DNA from: Lineus longissimus
Lineage: Eukaryota > Nemertea > Pilidiophora > Heteronemertea > Lineidae
NCBI RefSeq assembly: GCF_910592395.1
Contig: NC_088313.1
Location: forward strand, 6,016,501 to 6,080,500
Length of the DNA: 64,000 nucleotides
Direction of reading: 5' to 3'
In this document: one piece after another, positions 1-11,301 of the stretch
How the letters are laid out: every line of letters starts with the position of its first letter
Position numbering within the stretch: the first letter of the stretch is position 1
The notes under the pieces: model-generated
What the model was told of the DNA's origin: nothing
What the model saw: only the letters and a program-made list of their open reading frames with translations
Databases searched by the model: none
Program-made: the position numbers and the translations under genes

Positions 1-1395
1 GTAGTTGGGCGAGTAAAAAAAGGAGTGTGTGTGAGGTGAAGTAAATTTGGTTGATGAGCGAGCGCAGCGAGGTGAATTGTGTGTTTGACAGTGTGCCGAT
101 TGACGGAGACCTGGGCCGAAGGCCAATTCGGCAAATTTGTTGACTCGGTTTTTTGTGTATTGAAGTTAAAATAGTGATCGGTCCATGGTTGGCTGACTTG
201 GTATTGGCCATGAATGAGGAACAAGATAATGATTCTGTTGGCGTTGTGATTTGTGATATGTGGGAAGTTGTTGGATAAAAATGTTTGAGGTTGTGATAAC
301 TCACACAACGTAGTGAGTCTAATGGTTACTTATACACTGTATGTAAAGTGTAAACAAAATGCATATATCCATCATGTCCGTCGAGTCTGAAAAAATTTGT
401 GCAGACCCATGACAATACTTCTTCGGGTTCCGGTTTTCTTTTGACAGTTTTGTCGCATTCCATATGGGCCGCGCGTTGGTCGATCCTGCATTCATGACGC
501 ACCGCACCCACAGTTACGACGTCGGACGTGAATCCCATTGTTTCCTACCTCGTGACGCAATTATTGGGGGGGGGGGGGGGGGCTTCCCCCCAATGTACTG
601 GCTAAAAGCTGTCAGTTTCAGAGAACGGGGAGGGGGTTTGGGGGACTGATGTACTGGCTAAATATGTCAGAAGGACGGAGGTTTGAGGGACTCCCCCATG
701 TCAAACAGTTGTGCGAGTTCACTAGAGCTTGCTCTTTACATATTACTATTAGATTAAAGAATAAGTGTGCATGTTTGTGGATGAATGAATGAATGAATGA
801 ATGAATGAATGATGCACGTGTATGGTAGTTTGAAACCAAATGTAAAGTTGGCTGTCTGAGTAAAATATAGGATCTAAGGTGATTGGGTCGATGACCGAGC
901 TGAACGGTGCATCAACAATGTATTGAAACGCATGACCCACAGCGAATTTTTTTCTCGAATGGGGCATTTGAATGCGATCGATGGTTGTTCTTTGGTGCAA
1001 TAATTATATTTCCAAGCTACTATGATGCATCTCACATCCTATTCATTGGCGCAGTCTTATGAGTTGCGACTATGGTGATGACAATAGAATGGTACTAGTA
1101 TTGAAAGTCTCAAACACTCGGCACTCTCTCGTACAAACGGCAACGCCGTCTCCAAAGTTTGGCACAACCAGCACTTTTATACCAGGACACAGGACTGTTT
1201 TGTGACAAAATTGTCTACCAAATCATCGCTTCCTTCATTTATTTCACACTGCGCTAGACACATAATTCTCGTATTGGCGCCATTTCAGAATTGTTTTTCA
1301 TTTGCGTTAATCTATGCTACCGGGCATGCGCTCGCTTTTCGGAATACACCAAGACTGCATATACAACTTACAAGCATTCAAAGTGTAAACGATTG
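1..1395. other. Spacer between H4 of the previous unit and H2B (unit 1 copy, partial)
   Basis: No gene was recognised. The stretch holds a run of 17 G (566-582) followed at once by CCCCCCAAT, so ATTGGGGGG and CCCCCCAAT can pair. It also holds a short direct repeat of TGTACTGGCTAAA (594 and 649) and a (GAAT)n tract (781-812). Reading frames of up to 240 codons occur on the minus strand in the equivalent part of other units, but they are low-complexity, change length between copies through single-base indels, and resemble no protein I know. Confidence 0.7.
566..582 (+). repeat. G homopolymer tract, length-variable between units
   Basis: Here the run is 17 G. The equivalent tracts are 14 G (7374-7387), 17 G (14188-14204), 25 G (20235-20259) and 24 G (27054-27077). 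Each is followed by CTTCCCCCCAAT. Confidence 0.9.
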
Positions 1396-1432
1396 ATCTC
1401 TTTTTAAATATTTTGGCGTCCTGAGAAGGACG
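1396..1432 (-). terminator. H2B histone 3' stem-loop and downstream element, unit 1
   Basis: Read on the minus strand, the 16-nt hairpin CGTCCTTCTCAGGACG (1432-1417) is followed 13 bases later by AAAGAGAT (1403-1396). The hairpin fits the six-pair, four-base-loop histone mRNA signal bound by SLBP, and the purine-rich motif fits the U7 snRNA-binding element. The first base pair is C-G, whereas the other histone genes of the unit begin with G-C. The second G-C pair, important for SLBP binding, is kept. Confidence 0.9.
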
Positions 1433-1468
1433 GTTGGGTTGGTTTGCAAAACACTGGGTTTCGGCAGC

Positions 1469-1840
1469 TTACTTGGAGCTGGTGTACTTGGTGACGGCCT
1501 TGGTACCCTCGCTGACAGCGTGCTTAGCGAGCTCTCCTGGCAACAGAAGACGGACAGCTGTCTGGATTTCCCGACTCGTGATGGTCGACTTCTTGTTGTA
1601 GTGAGTCAGGCGGGATGCCTCGGCTGCAATTCTCTCGAAGATATCATTCACGAAACTGTTCATGATCGACATCGCCTTGCTCGAGATACCGGTGTCGGGG
1701 TGAACTTGCTTTAGCACTTTGTAGATGTAGATGCTGTAGCTCTCTTTCCTCCTCCTCCTTCGCTTCTTGTCCCCAGATCGCTGGGCCTTGGCCTTAGAGG
1801 CCGTCTTCTTGCTTCCCTTGCTCGATACTTTTGGTGCCAT
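1469..1840 (-). CDS. H2B: Histone H2B, unit 1
   Basis: This 123-residue core histone pairs with H2A in the nucleosome. The N-terminal tail (residues 1-32) is Lys/Arg/Ser-rich with [10 protein letters not shown] at its end. The histone fold follows from [17 protein letters not shown], and the C-terminal helix ends in AVTKYTSSK, the usual H2B terminus. The length is normal and there is no intron, as in other replication-dependent histone genes. The start at 1840 gives the standard MAPK N-terminus. The gene diverges from H2A through a 319-bp shared promoter. The Lys near the C-terminus that is ubiquitinated in animal H2B is present in AVTKYTSSK. This copy looks functional. Confidence 0.98.
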   Translation of the reverse strand: MAPKVSSKGSKKTASKAKAQRSGDKKRRRRRKESYSIYIYKVLKQVHPDTGISSKAMSIMNSFVNDIFERIAAEASRLTHYNKKSTITSREIQTAVRLLLPGELAKHAVSEGTKAVTKYTSSK

Positions 1841-2159
1841 GATGAATCAGTGACGAATAATGCGGTTTGAAATTTTTCAAATTTATATGGCGGCGGCGGA
1901 TCCTGATGTCGATTTTTACGCGTCCGTAAATTTGCATATCAAATTTGCATACGAATCATTGTACTCCACTACTGACACTCCACTACGCTACCTCTCTGGT
2001 GTATAGCGCCGCGCCGGGCACCTTGAAACTCACCAATTCGGCAACACTTGAAACTACACTAAATCGACATCAGGAGCCTTTTCCGAATATAAATACTTTG
2101 AAAGCCAGTTTTGGCTTTATTGTATTTGTTTCTGCCGAGCAACATACTAAACCATCATC
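1841..2159. promoter_or_regulatory. Divergent H2B/H2A promoter, unit 1
   Basis: For H2A there is TATAAATA at 2088-2095, 72 bases before its ATG. For H2B, ATTTATA at 1881-1887 reads as a minus-strand TATA box about 45 bases before its ATG. Two octamers ATTTGCAT lie 13 bases apart at 1930-1937 and 1943-1950. The octamer (ATGCAAAT on the H2B strand) is the established H2B promoter element bound by POU/Oct factors. CACCAATTC near 2031-2039 is a CCAAT-type site. The arrangement suggests S-phase co-expression of the H2A-H2B dimer partners. Confidence 0.85.
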
Positions 2160-2537
2160 ATGTCTGGACGAGGAAAGGGAGGAAAGACAAAAGGAAAGGC
2201 AAAGAGCAGGAGTTCAAGGGCCGGACTTCAGTTCCCAGTTGGTCGTATCCACCGTCTGTTGAGGAAGGGAAACTATGCCGAGCGTATCGGAGCTGGAGCG
2301 CCAGTATATCTTGCAGCCGTCATGGAATATTTGGCAGCCGAGGTCCTCGAGTTGGCAGGCAATGCAGCCCGTGACAATAAGAAATCCAGGATCATCCCTA
2401 GACATCTCCAACTCGCCATCCGTAATGACGAAGAGTTGAACAAGCTTCTCTCCGGTGTCACCATCGCCCAAGGTGGTGTGTTGCCAAACATCCAGGCTGT
2501 CCTTCTCCCCAAGAAGTCTGGAAGCGCCAAGAAGTAA
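2160..2537 (+). CDS. H2A: Histone H2A, unit 1
   Basis: This 125-residue canonical H2A starts MSGRGKGG. It contains the [18 protein letters not shown] segment, the acidic-patch helix [24 protein letters not shown] and the docking domain [24 protein letters not shown]. The tail is PKKSGSAKK, with no SQ motif, so it is not an H2A.X-type variant. There is no intron. Residues IHRLL, EVLELAG and LAIRND are those usual in lophotrochozoan H2A. The gene converges on H3 and shares its promoter with H2B. Confidence 0.98.
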   Translation: MSGRGKGGKTKGKAKSRSSRAGLQFPVGRIHRLLRKGNYAERIGAGAPVYLAAVMEYLAAEVLELAGNAARDNKKSRIIPRHLQLAIRNDEELNKLLSGVTIAQGGVLPNIQAVLLPKKSGSAKK

Positions 2538-2567
2538 ACACTTTTGTGCATTCGACAACTTAACAAC

Positions 2568-2604
2568 GGCCTTTCTAAAGGCCACAATATATTTTAAAAG
2601 AGAT
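2568..2604 (+). terminator. H2A histone 3' stem-loop and downstream element, unit 1
   Basis: GGCCTTTCTAAAGGCC (2568-2583) lies 30 bases after the stop codon, with AAAGAGAT at 2597-2604. An AATAAA at 2648-2653 lies further downstream and could serve as a back-up polyadenylation signal. Confidence 0.92.
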
Positions 2605-2797
2605 AATCGTTACCACATATTTTCGCTTGTAAATAACCAATTTATTTAATAAAACCTCCTAAAATGAGATCAATGACACAGATAATACACTAAACAAATA
2701 ATACATAATGCACAAAAATACAATGCCAATACCCTACTACCAATAATATATGAGAAAAGGGCCAATACCCTCCCCGATTCCCACAGTGCGATATAAT

Positions 2798-2813
2798 GGC
2801 CTTTCTAAAGGCC
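2798..2813 (+). terminator. Orphan histone stem-loop with no coding sequence, unit 1
   Basis: It is identical to the functional H2A hairpin, but no histone ORF lies upstream and its AAAGAGAT element has been moved to 3047-3054. It is probably a relic of a duplicated H2A 3' end. Equivalent copies lie at 9603-9618, 16418-16433 and 22478-22493. Confidence 0.85.
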
Positions 2814-3160
2814 ACAGTATACTCGGGTTTCGCACGCCCACCGTCCACTGTACAATCCAATAAGCCAGTGTATGTGTTCATTTTTGACGGGTCACGACGG
2901 AAGTAAGTTTCTTGATTGATTGACCAGCATCATCAATGGCAATAGTGGGCCTAAAATGTCCCCCATTACGGGCCTAGAAATTTGCACTAAGAAGATTAAA
3001 GAAAAGGTCTGGCTGAACGTTCAAAGTGAGAAACTAGAGTATTTTAAAAGAGATAATCGTTACCACACTGTTTCGCTTGTAAATAAACAATACCCTGCCA
3101 ATATACGAGAAAGGCCCAGTACCCTCCCCGATTCCTAGGGTGCGATATATAAAATAGGCC

Positions 3161-3631
3161 TAGGCCTATAGATATTCAATGCGCCTGTACAGTAATCCTG
3201 CATTGTCGCATCTCGTATTCCGGTATACATTTTGCAGGAAAAAGTGCATTTTCATATCAGCCGCATATATAAGTCCATATAGCCTAGTCCCCAATCTAAA
3301 ATGTTATCGCGTAAAGTGTACAGCATGTAGCATACATACAATGGTTTCGGGCCAGGCATCGTGTACATCGTGGTATGCATTTAAATGACAAGCATAAAAT
3401 TGTCGAGATTTTCAAAAAGCGGGTCTTCGTTATGCCTGGATTTTATGATTTTGTATCGGCGCTAGACTGAACAAAGAGATGGATCTTTGATATTTATTTG
3501 CCAAATGCAAATGGACTGAGAAACATGGGATCTGTCATGGGGACTCGGAACAATATATTCGTTTCGGGAACGAAACTTAGTAATACACATTTTGAGCATT
3601 ATTTTACAAGCTGTACAATCGTGACCAAGAG
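3161..3631. other. H2A-H3 convergent spacer remainder, unit 1
   Basis: No gene is seen. The stretch is AT-rich, with a palindromic TAGGCCTAGGCCTA at about 3156-3170 and ATTTGCATTT-like octamer sequence on the minus strand near 3505. Nothing here looks coding. Confidence 0.6.
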
Positions 3632-3667
3632 ATCTCTTTTGAAATATAGTTGGCCCTGAGAAGGGCC
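3632..3667 (-). terminator. H3 histone 3' stem-loop and downstream element, unit 1
   Basis: On the minus strand the hairpin GGCCCTTCTCAGGGCC (3667-3652) is followed by AAAGAGAT (3639-3632). Confidence 0.93.
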
Positions 3668-3696
3668 CTTTCTTTACATTGAAAGTAGAACTTGAC

Positions 3697-4300
<604 letters not shown>

Positions 4301-4489
4301 ATTCATTGTGAGATATATGGCCGTATGCTGGCTCTAAATTTTGCATGTATTTTGAAAATGTTGTCCTTTTGTGTGTATAATTTGTATGAGATGTGGCCGG
4401 GAAGATGAGGAGGAATGAACACACATCATTTGACGACATCTTGTTAATATCATGGAACCGGTCGCGTTCAACAAATGAACAAGTGTGCT

Positions 4490-4850
4490 CATTGCATTTT
4501 TCTCTGTGTTATCCAGAAATGTGGCATTGTTTCTGTGTTATGTTGTGTTATCCAGAAATTTGACAATGCATTTGTTTCTGTGTTATCCACAGATGTGGCA
4601 ATGCACTTGTTTCTGTGTTATCCAGAAACGTGGCAATGCATTTGTCTCTGTGTTATCCAGAAATGTGGAAATGCATTTGATTCTGTTGTATCCAGAATGG
4701 TGGCAATGCATTTGTTTCTGTGGCATCAAGAAATGTGGCAATGCATTTGTCTCTGTGTTATCCAGAAATGTGGAAATGCATTTGATTCTGTTGTATCCAG
4801 AATGGTGGCAATGCATTTGTTTCTGTGGTGTCAAGAAATGTGGCTATCTA
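4490..4850 (+). repeat. 35-bp minisatellite in the H3-H4 spacer, unit 1
   Basis: The core GTGGCAATGCATTTGTTTCT recurs every 35 bases; its ATGCA marker lies at 4566, 4601, 4636, 4671, 4706, 4741, 4776 and 4811, with more diverged copies before. Three-copy blocks repeat at 105 bases, so a higher-order period is visible. Because 35 is not a multiple of 3, open frames appear on both strands; these are by-products of the repeat. Confidence 0.93.
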
Positions 4851-5241
4851 TAGCATAGGCCTTTTACTAGCTGACGGTTTTATGGAGAGAAGAGTATTGA
4901 GGGCGATGGGTAGGCCTGATGTTGAAATCTTTTTGATGCATGTTCTCCTACTTCGTGCTTTTTTTCTATACCGTCGGGAGTTGGTTGGGGAGGTCGGATA
5001 TTCTAATATTTCATCGACACGTGTGTAGATAGATACATGTACATATATAGTCTATTCACAAGAGGTCTGCATGCAAATACGCATCTGTCTTACTTTCACA
5101 CAACTTACTATCATTAATATCATTATGCCGACCAATGACTATTGCGGCCCGCCTACGAACGTTACTAAAAACTGCACTAGTATTCGGTCATATTATGCTG
5201 GACACATCATAACACAACAAGCGATACATTATGTACGAGTG
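4851..5241. other. H3-H4 spacer after the minisatellite, unit 1
   Basis: No gene or RNA gene is recognised. ATGCAAAT at about 5071-5078 is an octamer match on the plus strand, far from either histone start. Confidence 0.6.
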
Positions 5242-5278
5242 ATCTCTTTTTAAATATTTTGTGGCCCTAATAAGGGCC
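5242..5278 (-). terminator. H4 histone 3' stem-loop and downstream element, unit 1
   Basis: On the minus strand the hairpin GGCCCTTATTAGGGCC (5278-5263) is followed 13 bases later by AAAGAGAT (5249-5242). Confidence 0.93.
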
Positions 5279-5316
5279 GTGGGTTTGGGACCAGAGGTCC
5301 ACAAGAAGCAAGACGC

Positions 5317-5830
<514 letters not shown>

Positions 5831-8201
5831 AAATTGTCTTTTTTGCATAATCATTACCATAATCACTAAAAACAAACAAAACAAACAAAACAAATAAGGC
5901 TACTATTAAAAAATCATAAGAAAGTTAACAGTGTTAAAACAATAGGTACAACACTGTCAAAACTTAAATAAAATAAAAACACCACATGGACAAAAACACA
6001 CAATCTTCCCGGGTCTCTTTTCCACTTTTACCAGCGTCCATACAATATACAGTATAACTTGAAATCCTCCATAGTAAAATCTACTCCAATAGCCAGGGCT
6101 GAAATATTCTAAGTTATTTAATACACATATTAGTCAATATTCTATCAAGTTGGTGCAGATGCCAGTCAATTCAGGTTTCCAATACGAAGTAGAGGTCGAG
6201 ACTAGAGCCTTCGAAGCAAAATGGCTTTACAGGCCATGAGGTATCTTGCATGCATGAATTTGTCTCATCAGCAGGAAGCCCACATTGGTGCGGAGAAAGC
6301 TTATTTACCGGTTACATAAGATGATGGAAGAAGTTTAAATAAATTCCTGGCTGTGAAAAGACCTGTCCCTATGACTGTGATATAATGTATGACGGAAACT
6401 TGTCACCTGACCACGGGCCTAGTGTTCCGATAACAAGCACAGTTTGATTTGATAGAAATGTTCAAGTTGACTTTGATATGGTGAGCAATGTGTTTAAAAA
6501 AAAAGATTTTGTGTATTGGGAGTGTGTACACTGTGTATTGCGACTGTGTGTTGGTGCATGGTTTGGGTGGGTATGTGTGCAGCGTACGTAAATGGGCAAA
6601 TTGCTTGATGATTTTGCAAAGATTGAGGAAGATGATTAATCTATTGGAGGTGTTGATAGTACATGCACGTAATATGCATAAAGTTGTTTGATATGTTTGA
6701 AGTTGTGATAAATTGAATAAGATAAAATGTACATGGCAAAAAGTCTGCTTATAGGTGGATGTGAAAAAGATGCACGTGTCTGTGGATGCATGTGTGTGAT
6801 TATAAATTAGTAGTTGGGCGAGTAAAAAAGGAGTGTGTGTGAGGTGAAGTAAATTTGGTTGATGAGCGAGCGCAGCGAAGTGAATTGTGTGTTTGACAGT
6901 GTGCCGATTGACGGAGACCTGGGCCGAAGGCCAATTCGGCAAATTTGTTGAATCGGTTTTTTGTGTATTGAAGTTAAAATAGTGATCGGTCCATGGTTGG
7001 CTGACTTGGTATTGGCCATGAATGAGGAACAAGATAATGATTCTGTTGGCGTTGTGATTTGTGATATGTGGGAAGCTGTTGGATAAAAATGTTTGAGGTT
7101 GTGATAACTCACACAACGTAGTGAGTCTCATGGTTACTTATACACTGTATGTAAAGTGTAAACAAAATGCATATATCCATCATGTCCGTCGAGTCTGAAA
7201 AAATTTGTTGCAGACCCATGACAATACTCTTCGGGTTCCGGTTTTCTTTTGACAGTTTTGTCGCATTCCATATGGGCCGCGCGTTGGTCGATCCTGCATT
7301 CATGACGCACCGCACCACAGTTACGACGTCGGACGTGAATCCCATTGTTTTCCTACCTCGTGACGCAATTATTGGGGGGGGGGGGGGCTTCCCCCCAATG
7401 TACTGGCTAAAAGCTGTCAGTTTCAGAGAACGGGGAGGGGGTTTGGGGGGACTGATGTACTGGCTAAATATGTCAGAACGACGGAGGTTTGAGGGACTCC
7501 CCCATGTCAAACAATTGTGCGAGTTCACTAGAGCTTGCTCTTTACATATTACTATTAGATTAAAGAATAAGTGTGCATGTTTGTGGATGAATGAATGAAT
7601 GAATGAATGAATGAATGATGCACGTGTATGGTAGTTTGAAACCAAATGTAAAGTTGGCTATCTGAGTAAAATATAGGATCTAAGGTGATTGGGTCGATGA
7701 CCGAGCTGAACGGTGCATCAACAATGTATTGAAACGCATGACCCACAGCGAATTTTTTTCTCGAATGGGGCATTTGAATGCGATCGATGGTTGTTCTTTG
7801 GTGCAATAATTATATTTCCAAGCTACTATGATGCATCTCACATCCTATTCATTGGCGCAGTCTATGAGTTGCGACTTATGGTGATGACAATAGAATGGTA
7901 CTAGTATTGAAAGTCTCAAACACTCGGCACTCTCTCGTACAAACGGCAACGCCGTCTCCAAAGTTTGGCACAACTAGCACTTTTATACCAGGGACACAGG
8001 ACTGTTTTGTGACAAAATTGTCTACCAAATCATCGCTTCCTTCATTTATTTCGCACTGCGCTAGACACATAATTCTCGTATTGGCGCCATTTCAGAATTG
8101 TTTTTCATTTGCGTTAATCTATGCTACCGGGCATGCGCTCGCTTTTCGGAATACACCAAGACTGCATAACAACTTACAAGCATTCAAAGTGTAAACGATT
8201 G
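5831..8201. other. Long H4-H2B spacer between units 1 and 2
   Basis: About 2.4 kb without a recognised gene. It holds an A/C-rich stretch of AAACAAACAAAACAAAC type (5868-5896), a GT-rich plus strand (about 6480-6900), the 14-G tract (7374-7387) and the (GAAT)n tract (7587-7619). The 242-codon minus-strand frame at 6403-7131 is low-complexity (Ile/Thr/His/Asn-rich) and is broken by single-base changes in other units, so it is not called a gene. I looked for H1, 5S rRNA and snRNA signatures and saw none. Confidence 0.65.
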
Positions 8202-8237
8202 ATCTCTTTTAAATATTTTGGCGTCCTGAGAAGGACG
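8202..8237 (-). terminator. H2B 3' stem-loop and downstream element, unit 2
   Basis: The hairpin lies at 8222-8237 and AAAGAGAT at 8202-8209 (minus strand). The spacing is one base shorter than in unit 1. Confidence 0.9.
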
Positions 8238-8273
8238 GTTGGGTTGGTTTGCAAAACACTGGGTTTTGGCAGC

Positions 8274-8645
8274 TTACTTGGAGCTGGTGTACTTGGTGAC
8301 GGCCTTGGTACCCTCGCTGACAGCGTGCTTAGCGAGCTCTCCTGGCAACAGAAGACGGACAGCTGTCTGGATTTCCCGACTCGTGATGGTCGACTTCTTG
8401 TTGTAGTGAGTCAGGCGGGATGCCTCGGCTGCAATTCTCTCAAAGATATCATTCACGAAACTGTTCATGATCGACATCGCCTTGCTCGAGATACCGGTGT
8501 CGGGGTGAACTTGCTTTAGCACTTTGTAGATGTAGATGCTGTAGCTCTCTTTCCTCCTCCTCCTTCGCTTCTTGTCCCCAGATCGCTGGGCCTTGGCCTT
8601 AGAGGCCGTCTTCTTGCTTCCCTTGCTCGATACTTTTGGTGCCAT
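8274..8645 (-). CDS. H2B: Histone H2B, unit 2
   Basis: It encodes the same 123 residues as the unit 1 copy. A silent difference lies in the region of the plus-strand CTCTCAAAGAT (unit 1 has CTCTCGAAGAT). Intact. Confidence 0.97.
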   Translation of the reverse strand: MAPKVSSKGSKKTASKAKAQRSGDKKRRRRRKESYSIYIYKVLKQVHPDTGISSKAMSIMNSFVNDIFERIAAEASRLTHYNKKSTITSREIQTAVRLLLPGELAKHAVSEGTKAVTKYTSSK

Positions 8646-8964
8646 GATGAATCAGTGACGAATAATGCGGTTTGAAATTTTTCAAATTTATATGGCGGCG
8701 GCGGATCCTGATGTCGATTTTTACGCGTCCGTAAATTTGCATATCAAATTTGCATACGAATCATTGTACTCCACTACTGACACTCCACTACGCTACCTCT
8801 CTGGTGTATAGCGCCGCGCCGGGCACCTTGAAACTCACCAATTCGGCAACACTTGAAACTACACTAAATCGACATCAGGAGCCTTTTCCGAATATAAATA
8901 CTTTGAAAGCCAGTTTTGGCTTTATTGTATTTGTTTCTGCCGAGCAACATACTAAACCATCATC
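8646..8964. promoter_or_regulatory. Divergent H2B/H2A promoter, unit 2
   Basis: It has the same elements as unit 1, including TATAAATA at 8893-8900 for H2A and the paired ATTTGCAT octamers near 8735 and 8748. Confidence 0.85.
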
Positions 8965-9342
8965 ATGTCTGGACGAGGAAAGGGAGGAAAGACAAAAGGA
9001 AAGGCAAAGAGCAGGAGTTCAAGGGCCGGACTTCAGTCCCAGTTGGTCGTATCCACCGTCTGTTGAGGAAGGGAAACTATGCCGAGCGTATCGGAGCTGG
9101 AGCGCCAGTATATCTTGCAGCCGTCATGGAATATTTGGCAGCCGAGGTCCTCGAGTTGGCAGGCAATGCAGCCCGTGGACAATAAGAAATCCAGGATCAT
9201 CCCTAGACATCTCCAACTCGCCATCCGTAATGACGAAGAGTTGAACAAGCTTCTCTCCGGTGTCACCATCGCCCAAGGTGGTGTGTTGCCAAACATCCAG
9301 GCTGTCCTTCTCCCCAAGAAGTCTGGAAGCGCCAAGAAGTAA
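8965..9342 (+). pseudogene. H2A: Histone H2A copy broken by two compensating 1-bp indels, unit 2
   Basis: A one-base deletion near 9036 (CTTCAGTCCC where the other units have CTTCAGTTCCC) makes the frame stop after about 33 residues. A one-base insertion near 9177 (CCCGTGGACAA versus CCCGTGACAA) restores the original frame for the last third, so the overall length equals an intact copy. The rest of the sequence is unchanged. The changes could be genuine decay of one copy or uncorrected read errors; the same unit has several other single-base length changes. Confidence 0.85.
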
Positions 9343-9372
9343 ACACTTTTGTGCATTCGACAACTTAACAAC

Positions 9373-9408
9373 GGCCTTTCTAAGGCCACAATATATTTTA
9401 AAAGAGAT
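9373..9408 (+). terminator. H2A 3' stem-loop (one loop base missing) and downstream element, unit 2
   Basis: GGCCTTTCTAAGGCC (9373-9387) lacks one A of the other copies, leaving a three-base loop if six pairs form. AAAGAGAT lies at 9401-9408. Confidence 0.85.
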
Positions 9409-9965
9409 AATCGTTACCACATATTTTCGCTTGTAAATAACCAATTTATTTAATAAAACCTCCTAAAATGAGATCAATGACACAGATAATACACTAAACA
9501 AATAATACATAATGCACAAAAATACAATGCCAATACCCTACTACCAATAATATATGAGAAAAAGGGCCAATACCCTCCCCGATTCCCACAGTGCGATATA
9601 ATGGCCTTTCTAAAGGCCACAGTATACTCGGGTTTCGCACGCCCACCGTCCACTGTACAATCCAATAAGCCAGTGTATGTGTTCATTTTTGACGGGTCAC
9701 GACGGAAGTAAGTTTCTTGATTGATTGACCAGCATCATCAATGGCAATATGTGGGCCTAAAATGTCCCCCATTACGGGCCTAGAAATTTGCACTAAGAAG
9801 ATTAAAGAAAAGGTCTGGCTGAACGTTCAAAGTGAGAAACTAGAGTATTTTAAAAGAGATAATCGTTACCACACTGTTTCGCTTGTAAATAAACAATACC
9901 CTGCCAATATACGAGAAAGGCCCAGTACCCTCCCCGATTCCTAGGGTGCGATATATAAAATAGGC
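9373..9965 (+). repeat. Duplicated H2A 3'-end module, unit 2
   Basis: Same layout as 2568-3160, with the second hairpin at 9603-9618 and its downstream element displaced to about 9853. Confidence 0.85.
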
Positions 9966-10438
9966 CTAGGCCTATAGATATTCAATGCGCCTGTACAGTA
10001 ATCCTGCATTGTCGCATCTCGTATTCCGGTATACATTTTGCAGGAAAAAGTGCATTTTCATATCAGCCGCATATATAAGTCCATATAGCCTAGTCCCCAA
10101 TCTAAAATGTTATCGCGTAAAGTGTACAGCATGTAGCATACATACAATGGTTTCGGGCCCAGGCATCGTGTACAACGTGGTATGCATTTAAATGACAAGC
10201 ATAAAATTGTCGAGATTTTCAAAAAGCGGGTCTTCGTTATGCCTGGATTTTATGATTTTGTATCGGCGCTAGACTGAACAAAGAGATGGATCTTTGATAT
10301 TTATTTGCCAAATGCAAATGGACTGAGAAACATGGGATCTGTCATGGGGACTCGGAACAATATATTCGTTTCGGGAACGAAACTTAGTAATACACATTTT
10401 GAGCATTATTTTACAAGCTGTACAATCGTGACCAAGAG

Positions 10439-10474
10439 ATCTCTTTTGAAATATAGTTGGCCCTGAGAAGGGCC
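10439..10474 (-). terminator. H3 3' stem-loop and downstream element, unit 2
   Basis: The hairpin lies at 10459-10474 and AAAGAGAT at 10439-10446 on the minus strand. Confidence 0.92.
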
Positions 10475-10483
10475 CTTTCTTTA

Positions 10484-11115
<632 letters not shown>

Positions 11116-11301
11116 TTCATTGTGAGATATATGGCCGTATGCTGGCTCTAAATTTTGCATGTATTTTGAAAATGTTGTCCTTTGTGTGTATAATTTGTAT
11201 GAGATGTGGCCGGAAGATGAGGAGGAATGAACACACATCATTTGACGACATCTTGTTAATATCATGGAACCGGTCGCGTTCAACAAATGAACAAGTGTGC
11301 T

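Larger units (their letters stand above)
2568..3160 (+). repeat. Two tandem copies of the H2A 3'-end module, the second one split by an insertion
   Basis: Copy 1 (2568-2797) runs stem-loop, AAAGAGATAATCGTTACCAC, CGCTTGTAAATAA, then ACCCTCCCCGATTCC and GCGATATAA. Copy 2 starts with an identical stem-loop at 2798-2813. Its AAAGAGATAATCGTTACCAC comes only at 3047 and CGCTTGTAAATAA at about 3074, followed by ACCCTCCCCGATTCC at 3120 and GCGATATA at about 3142. About 220 bases (roughly 2821-3040) separate the stem-loop from its downstream element, with AGTAT on both sides. The arrangement is shared by units 1 to 4. Confidence 0.85.

Noticed and set aside
4490-4850. CRISPR-like array
   Set aside because: Repeats are contiguous with no unique spacers, in a eukaryotic sequence.
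4475-4858. Open frames of 120-127 codons over the minisatellite on both strands
   Set aside because: They are by-products of a 35-bp repeat read in all frames.
6403-7131. 242-codon minus-strand open frame in the histone spacer (also 13216-13926 and 26083-26811)
   Set aside because: It is low-complexity, has no domain, and is broken or altered by single-base indels in other units, unlike the true histone genes; it reflects a GT-rich plus strand.
7109-7645. 178-codon minus-strand frame in the spacer of unit 2 over the G and GAAT tracts
   Set aside because: It exists only because unit 2 has different tract lengths; other units break it.
5831-8201. 5S rRNA, snRNA or tRNA gene in the histone spacer
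   Set aside because: No conserved internal promoter boxes or RNA core sequences were recognised by eye; a covariance-model search would be decisive.
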